This document shows, in pieces, positions 1 to 5,428 of a DNA stretch of 5,564 nucleotides (the stretch's first letter is position 1; each line of letters begins with the position of its first letter). The DNA is taken from assembly GCA_003222835.1 (NCBI GenBank), contig QHXE01000477.1:1-5564 (forward strand), read 5' to 3'. Source of the DNA: Acidobacteriota bacterium (GTDB lineage Bacteria; Acidobacteriota; Blastocatellia; Pyrinomonadales; Pyrinomonadaceae). A program made the translations under genes and the position numbers. A model generated the notes under the pieces. It saw only the letters and a program-made list of their open reading frames with translations, did no database searches and was not told the origin of the DNA.

Positions 1-3
1 CCT

Positions 4-123
4 CCTGACTTTAGCTGGGTGGCAGGAGCAAACTACTTGACTATAACCGCTTTAACGGTTTCGACTGGGCAACGAAACCGTTAAAATGGTTATTTTCTTG
101 TCCCGCCACCAAGCTAAAGCAGG
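4..123. repeat. Long imperfect palindrome (MITE/REP-like hairpin)
   Basis: The region folds into one hairpin of about 120 bases. The outer arm 9-27 pairs with 101-119 at 17 of 19 positions and extends through 4-7 with 120-123 past a bulged A8. The inner arm 43-63 pairs with 73-93 with one mismatch and one G-T wobble, around a 9-base loop (64-72). The arms are separated by an asymmetric internal loop (28-42 and 94-100). No transposase is present, so this would be a non-autonomous element such as a MITE or a REP doublet. It ends 2 bases before the GTG at 126, so the only purine-rich stretch upstream of that codon (121-124) lies in or next to the stem. A terminator of an upstream gene is less likely, given the length and the lack of a following T run. 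Confidence 0.75.
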
Positions 124-125
124 GT

Positions 126-1244
126 GTGAATGAGAGCCTACAAATTCTTGGCGCAGTTTTGTTTTTTTCTTCCAACACCCGCCTAGCGTCTGCGCTCTAC
201 AGACTGATATCATTTTGCCCTTTGAAGAAACTCAATCGTTATCAAAAGCTGAGCTTTGCCTGGCTGCTCATCGGGCTTATTCTCTTTGCGTTTCTGGTCT
301 ATCGCACCGGCGTCAGTACGATTGTTTCGAATATCAGGGTATTCGGGGCTTACTTCCTGCTCTTGCTTTTGATCTCCGGACTGCGACAAGTGCTGCGTAC
401 TTTCGCATGGCGGTATTGCATCGACCGCGAGCATCGGCAGGTGAGCTTGCTGGAACTCTTCAAGCTGCGTCTGGTGGGTGACGCGATCACTGACTTGACG
501 TTTGCGGGGCCGGTGCTGGGCGAGACGGCAAAGACTTATGCGATGGGCGAACACATGCCTCTTACGTTCAGCCTTTCTTCAATTGTCATAGAGAATCTGA
601 TTTACAGTCTGGCGGTAATAGTCTTTATCATTAGCGGCGCTTTCGTCTTGCTGGGACGAATTGCGTTGCCGCAGCAGATTCGGGTCGCGACCGTGGCCGG
701 AATTCTGGCTCTGGTGGCGCCGGTGTTGGTTGCGCTATGGCTCATTAGCAGGCGGCGTTTGATAATTTCGGGAATACTCCATTGGCTGGAAGAGAGAAAC
801 TGGCTGCCGCAGCGAATCGCCCGTAAAGAAGCCCGCTTGAAGTTATTCGAATCGAATGTCTACGAGTTTTACGGCAAGAATCGCGGCGTGTTTTGGCTGA
901 TCATGTTGCTCGAAGTGCTTGCGAATCTTGGCGGAGTAATCGAGGCATACATAATTCTGGGCGTGACGTTTGGGGTTTATGGGTGGCCGTACGCGTATCT
1001 GGTCGAATGGATGAATCGGGTCGTGAACACAGCGTTCGCGTTCGTGCCGTTGCGGGTGGGCATCGATGAAGGGTCGACCGCGTTGACGTTGAAGTCGCTT
1101 GGTTACGCGAGCGCCGCCGGAGTTTCGCTGGCGATTATCCGCAAGGTGCGGACGCTTTTCTGGATTGCGGTGGGATTGGTTTTGACGGCGCAATATACGC
1201 TGTCGCCGAAAGGTGTGGGTGAAGGTCGAGGATCGATCAAATAA
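126..1244 (+). CDS. Flippase-like membrane protein (LPG synthase TM / UPF0104 / HpnL-like family)
   Basis: This is a predicted inner-membrane protein of up to 372 residues with roughly seven or eight hydrophobic segments, the clearest near residues 43-60, 73-88, 148-176, 187-207, 255-282 and 325-358. It has the layout of the family related to the MprF N-terminal domain, AglD and HpnL: a short loop with GDAITDLTFAGPVLGETAK (118-136), resembling the family's conserved 'P..GE..R' segment, and late in the protein a VPLRVGIDEG segment (307-316), resembling the conserved Pro-Gly-Glu motif. There is no C-terminal lysyl-transferase domain, so it is not a full MprF. Family members move or bind lipids or lipid-linked sugars; the substrate here is unknown. 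A deacetylase and a polyprenyl-phosphate glycosyltransferase downstream suggest a lipid-linked amino sugar. The start is doubtful: GTG 126 abuts a hairpin, no ATG occurs before residue 139, and a TTG at 222 (LKKLNRYQKL) just before the first clear membrane segment is an alternative. Confidence 0.8.
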   Translation: MNESLQILGAVLFFSSNTRLASALYRLISFCPLKKLNRYQKLSFAWLLIGLILFAFLVYRTGVSTIVSNIRVFGAYFLLLLLISGLRQVLRTFAWRYCIDREHRQVSLLELFKLRLVGDAITDLTFAGPVLGETAKTYAMGEHMPLTFSLSSIVIENLIYSLAVIVFIISGAFVLLGRIALPQQIRVATVAGILALVAPVLVALWLISRRRLIISGILHWLEERNWLPQRIARKEARLKLFESNVYEFYGKNRGVFWLIMLLEVLANLGGVIEAYIILGVTFGVYGWPYAYLVEWMNRVVNTAFAFVPLRVGIDEGSTALTLKSLGYASAAGVSLAIIRKVRTLFWIAVGLVLTAQYTLSPKGVGEGRGSIK

Positions 1245-1324
1245 GAATCCGCAAGGTTAACTGAAAGAGTCGAGATGGGATCAGTTTACAGTTCATTAGG
1301 TATCGTGGAATGCGACCATGCTGA

Positions 1325-1518
1325 TTTTCCATTAGCCCAGGCGTTCACGCCTGGGTTGATGAGTCGCGTGAATTCTTGAACCCCATTTATGGGGCCTTTT
1401 TGCCAACACTTTCAGGAAGAGGCGGTCTAAAGCAGTTTATGCCAAAACTTCCTGAAGGAGACTTGTTGAATTAATGGAGCTTCGGTTCCCGAGGCGTGAA
1501 CGCCTGGGCTAAGGAAAA
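1325..1518. repeat. Palindromic element with ~30-base terminal inverted repeats (REPIN/MITE-like)
   Basis: The left end 1332-1355 pairs with the right end 1489-1512 at 23 of 24 positions. Past one bulged A (1331) it continues as TTTTCC (1325-1330) against GGAAAA (1513-1518), and possibly to GCTGA (1320-1324) against TCAGC (1527-1531). Each end is also a small hairpin by itself: CCCAGGCG / CGCCTGGG around TTCA at 1336-1355, and a matching one with a G-G mismatch at 1489-1508. An inner inverted repeat, TTCAGGAAG (1411-1419) against CTTCCTGAA (1448-1456), nests inside. Two hairpin ends in inverted orientation match the REP-doublet (REPIN) pattern mobilised in trans by RAYT/IS200-like transposases. 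No transposase is encoded, and no direct target duplication is obvious. Confidence 0.8.
1381..1401 (+). terminator. Terminator-like hairpin inside the repeat element
   Basis: CCCCA (1381-1385) pairs with TGGGG (1390-1394) around a TTTA loop, and five T residues follow at 1397-1401 after two C. This has the shape of an intrinsic terminator for + strand transcripts and lies 137 bases after the stop of the flippase-like gene. The stem is short and the CC before the T run weakens it. If it works, it would separate transcription of the membrane protein from the deacetylase operon. Confidence 0.45.
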
Positions 1519-1579
1519 GAGTTTTTTCAGCAACCTGTTAGAACCGACGGCTGAAGTCTTATCGGACAGGGCGCAAGGA

Positions 1580-2461
1580 ATGAAGAAGCTTATTGTCACG
1601 GCTGATGATTTCGGTCTCACTGAAAAGGTTAATCAGGGGATCATCGAAGCGCATTGCCGCGGCATCGTCACCAGCACGAGCCTGATGGCGAATGGCGGCG
1701 CGTTCGAAGATGCGGTCGCGCGCGCACGCGAAGCGCCGCGACTGGGGATCGGCGCTCATCTGAATTTGACTCAAGGGCCAACGGTAACGCCGCCAACTGT
1801 TGTGCGCAGCCTCGTCAATCGCGAAGGAGAGATGGGCACTGGTCCGATCGGTCTTGGTAAGAAGATCGCGACCGGCAAAGTCAGACTTGGTGAAGTCGAA
1901 TTGGAGTTGCGCGCACAAATTGAAAAGATTCTCGGCGCGGGAATTGGGCTGACACACCTCGACGGGCACAAGCACATACAGCTTTTACCGGGAGTATTCG
2001 ATATCGTACTGAAGCTGGCCGGCGAATATGGGATAAAAGGCATTCGATGCGCGGCTGAACCTTCAAATGCGTTTGCGGTTCTAAAACATGCGCGGCGCAA
2101 TGGTAAGGGCGGAATAAAGCAATACGGTTTGGGCCGGGCTCTTTCGGTGTTTGCGCTAAGGTCGCGAGGCAAAGCAGCGCGGGCCGGCTTGTTTACGCCG
2201 CGATACTTTCTGGGAATTGCGCAAACGGGGTTTCTTGACATCTCGGAACTAAGTCGCATACTGAACAACTTACCGGAAGGCGTCAGCGAGCTTATGTCGC
2301 ATCCTGGTTACGTCGATGAGGCGTTGGCACGAACCCCGACGCGCTTGTTGGGACAACGACAGCGAGAATTAGAGGCGCTGACCGACCCAACGGTCAAAGA
2401 TTTGATTGCTCGAAACAATGTTCAATTAATATCATACCGCGAACTAAGCGAGGCCCCATGA
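1580..2461 (+). CDS. YdjC/ChbG/HpnK-family carbohydrate deacetylase
   Basis: Predicted metal-dependent deacetylase of 293 residues that removes the N-acetyl group from an acetylated amino sugar. Numbered from ATG 1580, the family motifs are all present: TADDFG (7-12, with the Asp pair), GAHLNLT (58-64, metal or catalytic His60), HLDGHKHIQLLPG (126-138, Asp128 with His126, His130 and His132), and LMSHPGY (238-244), followed by the usual C-terminal ELEALTDP stretch (263-270). The frame is open back to a GTG at 1496, but that codon lies in a repeat arm and its 28 extra residues look unlike the family, whose members begin 'MKxLIVTADDFG'. I therefore chose 1580; the ribosome site is weak (AAGGA directly before the ATG, AGGG slightly upstream). 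The stop overlaps the next ATG (ATGA), implying coupling to the glycosyltransferase. Known relatives act on chitooligosaccharides (ChbG), hopanoid amino sugars (HpnK) or undecaprenyl-phosphate-GalNAc (NaxD). The partner gene favours a lipid-linked substrate. Confidence 0.9.
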   Translation: MKKLIVTADDFGLTEKVNQGIIEAHCRGIVTSTSLMANGGAFEDAVARAREAPRLGIGAHLNLTQGPTVTPPTVVRSLVNREGEMGTGPIGLGKKIATGKVRLGEVELELRAQIEKILGAGIGLTHLDGHKHIQLLPGVFDIVLKLAGEYGIKGIRCAAEPSNAFAVLKHARRNGKGGIKQYGLGRALSVFALRSRGKAARAGLFTPRYFLGIAQTGFLDISELSRILNNLPEGVSELMSHPGYVDEALARTPTRLLGQRQRELEALTDPTVKDLIARNNVQLISYRELSEAP

Positions 2462-3534
2462 AAGAAGAACGGTTTGGCCAGTTTCCCCGAACGGCGGTTG
2501 ATTTTTCGATTGTCGTTCCTTTCTTCAACGAAGTTGATAGTATCAAGCCCCTCTACGAGAGCATTGTCAAAGTCATGGATGTTCTCGGCCACTCGTACGA
2601 AATGGTGTTTGTCGACGATGGAAGTCGCGATGGCAGCTACAAGATCCTCAGAGAGATTTCGGACCGCGATGCTCGCGTTGCCTTGATTCGGCTGCGCAGA
2701 AACTTTGGCCAGACAGCGGCGCTCAAGGCCGGCTTTGATTATACGCACGGCGAAATCATCGTCTCGATGGATGGCGATCTGCAGCACGACCCGACGGAGA
2801 TTCCCCAATTCATTAATAAGATTCTGGAGGGCTACGACATCGTCAGCGGCTGGCGCGTAGATCGTAAAGACGCATGGCTGACGCGACGAATTCCCAGCCG
2901 CATTGCGAATCGGATAATGGCCAAGCTGTCACGCGTCGAACTGCACGACTTCGGCACTACGTTCAAGGCGTACCGGCGCGAAGTCGTTACTGAGTTGCAG
3001 TTGTATGGCGACCTGCATCGTTTCATTCCGGCGCTGGCAAGCTGGCAAGGCGCGAACATAGCTGAGATTCCGATCAAAAATATTCAGCGTAAGAACGGCA
3101 AATCGAATTACAACATCTCGCGCACGTTACGCGTATTGCTGGATCTGATCAGTGTGAAGTTTCTCCTCGACTACTCGACGCGGCCATTGCACTTCTTTGG
3201 TTTCTTTGGCGTGTTGGGAACAGCGACTGGTTTCCTGAGTGGACTATTCCTGCTCATCAAACACTTCTACTATCACGAAGACATCATGGATAACCACGGG
3301 CCTTTGCTTTTCCTGACGGTGGTGCTGCTGATCAGCGGCATTCAGTTCTTGTCGATAGGTCTGCTGGGCGAGATGCTGGCGCGGACCTACTACGAATCGC
3401 AGAACAAGCCCATCTACGCGGTACGTGAAATCAGGCCACCGCGGGTGCGGCGGGCAAAGCGCGAAGCGCAACTCGGTCCGTTCGAAGAATCGGCGGAAGC
3501 CGTCAGCGCCTGGCGGGCGGGAGCACCGCACTAG
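2458..3534 (+). CDS. GT2 polyprenyl-phosphate glycosyltransferase (GtrB/ArnC/DPM1-like)
   Basis: Predicted membrane-anchored family 2 glycosyltransferase of 358 residues that transfers a sugar from a nucleotide donor to a polyprenyl phosphate on the cytoplasmic face. Visible motifs are VVPFFNE (19-25), FVDDGSRDGS (51-60), the metal-binding MDGDLQHDP (104-112), RFIPALASWQG (188-198) and the RKNGKSNYN segment (211-219) that closes the DPM/GtrB catalytic domain. Two membrane segments follow (about 245-267 and 283-306), the standard GtrB arrangement. The last 35 or so residues are an Arg-rich then acidic hydrophilic tail that typical GtrB or ArnC proteins lack. The start overlaps the deacetylase stop, with GAGG at 2450-2453 as a closely spaced ribosome site. 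Pairing with a YdjC deacetylase suggests N-acetylhexosamine as the sugar (inference). HpnI is less likely because it has a different, ceramide-glucosyltransferase-like membrane layout. Confidence 0.92.
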   Translation: MKEERFGQFPRTAVDFSIVVPFFNEVDSIKPLYESIVKVMDVLGHSYEMVFVDDGSRDGSYKILREISDRDARVALIRLRRNFGQTAALKAGFDYTHGEIIVSMDGDLQHDPTEIPQFINKILEGYDIVSGWRVDRKDAWLTRRIPSRIANRIMAKLSRVELHDFGTTFKAYRREVVTELQLYGDLHRFIPALASWQGANIAEIPIKNIQRKNGKSNYNISRTLRVLLDLISVKFLLDYSTRPLHFFGFFGVLGTATGFLSGLFLLIKHFYYHEDIMDNHGPLLFLTVVLLISGIQFLSIGLLGEMLARTYYESQNKPIYAVREIRPPRVRRAKREAQLGPFEESAEAVSAWRAGAPH

Positions 3535-3554
3535 AGCCTCAGAGCCTTTCGCTT

Positions 3555-3851
3555 ATGTCGAATACAAATAAGTTTACGATTATTTGCCCGTGCTGCGAGG
3601 CGACCGTGATCGTTGATACGGAGACAGGCGCGATTCTTTCTCACGAAGAAAAACAGAGACCGCTCGGCTCGTTCGAGGACATGAAGAAGGACCTCGAAAA
3701 GCAGAAGCAGACACGCGAACAGATATTCGCGCAAGAGATGAGTTCTATGAAAGACCGCGAGCGCCTGCTGGAAGCAAAGTTCAAAGAAGCCATGAAGCGC
3801 GCGGAGAAGGATAAGGACAAGGTTTATCGGAATCCGCTGGATATGGATTGA
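3555..3851 (+). CDS. Small CPCC zinc-ribbon-like / coiled-coil protein, function unknown
   Basis: A 98-residue cytoplasmic protein that I do not recognise by name. The N-terminus carries ICPCCEATVIVDTETGAILSHEE (10-32): a CPCC knuckle followed by a predicted beta-hairpin with D/TG, like half of a zinc ribbon, with His30 as the only other obvious metal-ligand candidate. From about 42 to 88 it is strongly charged (Lys/Glu/Arg-rich) and predicted helical or coiled-coil. There is no signal peptide or membrane segment. It starts 20 bases after the glycosyltransferase stop, so it is probably co-transcribed. No strong Shine-Dalgarno is visible before ATG 3555. The well-formed domain pattern and operon position argue for a real gene. 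The longer minus-strand frame across it reads through the downstream repeat and is rejected. A metal-binding or scaffold role is only a guess. Confidence 0.75.
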   Translation: MSNTNKFTIICPCCEATVIVDTETGAILSHEEKQRPLGSFEDMKKDLEKQKQTREQIFAQEMSSMKDRERLLEAKFKEAMKRAEKDKDKVYRNPLDMD

Positions 3852-3855
3852 TTTG

Positions 3856-4010
3856 CCCTCTCCCTTTGGGAGAGGGTTAGGGTGAGGGTTTAGCAGCGAA
3901 TCCAACTGTATCCCCTCTCCCGTCACGTTCGCAGACCCGAGAAAAAGATGAATGGCCTTCGTTACTATGAGCTAGGTCCCTCACCCCAGCCCTCTCCCAA
4001 GGGGAGAGGG
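3856..4010. repeat. Inverted pair of 33-base G/C-rich REP-like repeats
   Basis: The copy at 3856-3888 and the copy at 3978-4010 are inverted repeats of each other at 30 of 33 positions, separated by 89 bases. Each contains its own perfect 9-bp hairpin: CCCTCTCCC / GGGAGAGGG around TTT (3856-3876) and around AAG (3990-4010). A partial half-copy (CCCCTCTCCCGT) lies near 3912. This resembles the 'CCCTCACCCTAACCCTCTCCC' repeat scattered through many bacterial genomes, which yields spurious peptides such as PHPNPLPKGEG and PSPQPSPKGRG when translated. No T run follows either hairpin, so intrinsic termination is unlikely. The first hairpin could protect the 3' end of the upstream operon mRNA. The second ends 5 bases before the ribosome site of the M16 gene. 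Confidence 0.85.
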
Positions 4011-4015
4011 AGATC

Positions 4016-4019
4016 GGAG
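4016..4019 (+). promoter_or_regulatory. Ribosome binding site of the M16 peptidase gene
   Basis: GGAG lies 5 bases before ATG 4025 and fixes that start. It is only 5 bases downstream of a stable 9-bp hairpin (3990-4010), an unusually close placement that could influence ribosome access. Confidence 0.7.
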
Positions 4020-4024
4020 AAACA

Positions 4025-5428
4025 ATGAAACGTCGTCGTTTTGTATTAAGTGTGATTGGTGTTGTTTTGCTAGCGGCGAGCGTCGTTGGCGTCACTGCTC
4101 AAACGAAGCTGCCGCGAATTGAATTTCGCGAGCGCACGCTGGCAAATGGCCTGCGTGTGCTCAGTGTGGCGGATAAATCGAGCCCCTCGGTGGCCATCAA
4201 TGTGTGGTATCACGTCGGCTCGAAGGACGATCCCGATCAGCGCAGCGGCTTTGCTCACCTGTTCGAGCACATCATGTTCAAATCGACAAAGAACATGAAG
4301 GCCGAGATGATGGATCGCCTGACAGAAGATGTCGGCGGCAACAACAATGCGACCACGCAGGACGACGCAACGATCTATTTCGAGACCATCCCATCGAATT
4401 ACCTCGAGACGCTTTTGTGGGCTGAGGCGGAACGGTTGGCTTCGCTGACGGTTGACGATGAGAACTTCAAATCAGAACGAGCAGTCGTCGAGGAAGAGTT
4501 TCGACAGAGCATTCTCGCGCCGCCGAATGGGCGGTTCTTTTATGCGATAGATGTCAGGTCATGGAACGCGCATCCATATAAACGGCCGGGCATCGGCAGT
4601 ATCGAAGACCTTGACGCCGCCACCATCGACGACGTGATCAAATTTCACAACACGTATTATCGGCCGGACAATGCCACACTGATTGTCGTCGGCGATTTCG
4701 ATCAAAAGCAGCTTGATACGTGGGTCGACAAGTATTTCGGTCCTATTCCTAAACCGGATCTGGCTTTGCCGCGCGTTTCAGTTACCGAGCCCGCGCGCTC
4801 CGGCGAGAAGCGCTTTGTGGAGTATGCGCCGAACGTGCCTTTGAAGGGAGTGGCGCTTACTTTTCTCGCGCCTTCGACCAGGAGCGATGACGCCCCGGCC
4901 CTGAGGATGGCGGCGACGATCCTTTCGCAAGGTCGATCGTCGCGGCTGTATCAGTCATTGGTTTATCAGCAACAACTTGCGGTCAGCGCGAACGCCGGCG
5001 CAGACCTGCGCGAGGACGCGGGCATGTTCACGTTCACGTCTTTTGCCGCCAACGGCAAGAAGCCCGAAGATGTCGAGACTGCATTGAAGGCAGAAATCAA
5101 GAAGTTGCAGGATGCGCCGGTCTCGGCGGCAGAACTCGAAAAGGCGAAGAATCAAATCGTCACCGGCCAATTGCGGCAACGCGAGACCAGTCTTGGAAAG
5201 AGTCAGGCGTTGGGACGCGCGGCTGTGATCTTAGGTGATCCGAATCGCGTCAATACCGACCTGGATCGATTGCAGGCGGTGACTGCGGCCGATATTCAGC
5301 GCGTGGCGCAGAAATATCTCACCGATAACAATCGCTACGTCATTTATTATCTGCCCGAGTCGGAGCGGCCTAAAACTTCCGGCAATAATCCGTCGATGAA
5401 ATCCTCGAACGGAGGAGAAGCGAGATGA
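4025..5428 (+). CDS. Exported M16-family zinc metallopeptidase (catalytic subunit)
   Basis: Predicted periplasmic or secreted M16 (pitrilysin/processing-peptidase) endopeptidase of 467 residues. A signal peptide is clear: MKRRR, a hydrophobic core (6-22) and a likely cut after VTA (25). The inverted zinc motif HLFEH (78-82) supplies two His ligands and the catalytic Glu81. The distal Glu ligand lies in ERAVVEEEF (151-159). GGNNNATTQDDATIYFE (104-120) and the second-half segment GRSSRLYQSLVYQQQLA (303-319), with the Arg-Tyr pair typical of M16 C-terminal domains, are also present. Two M16 domains fill about 30-445; a polar tail of about 20 residues follows. This length is usual for M16B proteins, which form a closed clamshell from two half-subunits. 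The stop overlaps the next ATG (ATGA), and the next product is also exported, so a co-translated heterodimer is likely. The substrate is unknown. Confidence 0.95.
   Translation: MKRRRFVLSVIGVVLLAASVVGVTAQTKLPRIEFRERTLANGLRVLSVADKSSPSVAINVWYHVGSKDDPDQRSGFAHLFEHIMFKSTKNMKAEMMDRLTEDVGGNNNATTQDDATIYFETIPSNYLETLLWAEAERLASLTVDDENFKSERAVVEEEFRQSILAPPNGRFFYAIDVRSWNAHPYKRPGIGSIEDLDAATIDDVIKFHNTYYRPDNATLIVVGDFDQKQLDTWVDKYFGPIPKPDLALPRVSVTEPARSGEKRFVEYAPNVPLKGVALTFLAPSTRSDDAPALRMAATILSQGRSSRLYQSLVYQQQLAVSANAGADLREDAGMFTFTSFAANGKKPEDVETALKAEIKKLQDAPVSAAELEKAKNQIVTGQLRQRETSLGKSQALGRAAVILGDPNRVNTDLDRLQAVTAADIQRVAQKYLTDNNRYVIYYLPESERPKTSGNNPSMKSSNGGEAR
5411..5415 (+). promoter_or_regulatory. Ribosome binding site inside the end of the M16 gene
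   Basis: GGAGG, 9 bases before ATG 5425, lies within the last codons of the M16 peptidase gene. It supports a second coding region starting in the 4-base ATGA overlap. Confidence 0.7.

Larger units (their letters stand above)
1245..1579. other. 335-base intergenic region, mostly repeat element
   Basis: This gap separates the flippase-like gene from the deacetylase gene. It holds about 75 bases of unremarkable spacer (1245-1319), then the palindromic element at 1325-1518 with its terminator-like hairpin, then about 60 bases leading to the ATG at 1580. I find no RNA gene and no convincing sigma-70 promoter. If the downstream operon has its own promoter, it should lie inside the element or in 1519-1579. 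Short open frames here (for example 1275-1379 and the GTG at 1496) run into the repeat arms and are not credible genes. Confidence 0.7.

Noticed and set aside
210..554. 114-codon minus-strand open frame
   Set aside because: Antisense to the membrane protein, no motif and no ribosome site; a reading shadow.
1275..1379. 34-codon + strand open frame in the gap
   Set aside because: It runs into the left repeat arm, has a composition unlike the neighbouring proteins and shows no recognisable motif.
1513..1579. Sigma-70 promoter for the deacetylase operon
   Set aside because: AT-rich stretches exist, but no -35/-10 pair with acceptable spacing and match could be defended by eye.
1771..2268. 165-codon minus-strand open frame
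   Set aside because: It lies antisense inside the deacetylase gene, whose frame carries all the expected motifs; Pro/Arg/Ser-rich shadow composition.
126..3534. Classical hopanoid (hpn) cluster
   Set aside because: HpnK-like and HpnL-like families are present, but the transferase is of GtrB/DPM1 type and not HpnI, and no squalene-hopene cyclase or HpnG/H/J gene is visible. Hopanoid modification remains possible but is not supported.
3531..3926. 131-codon minus-strand open frame
   Set aside because: Its N-terminal part is the NPHPNPLPKGEG translation of the repeat at 3856-3888, and the rest is antisense to the well-formed small CPCC gene. No ribosome site or family resemblance.
3856..4010. 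CRISPR array
   Set aside because: Only two repeat copies, in inverted orientation with internal hairpins, and no series of spacers.
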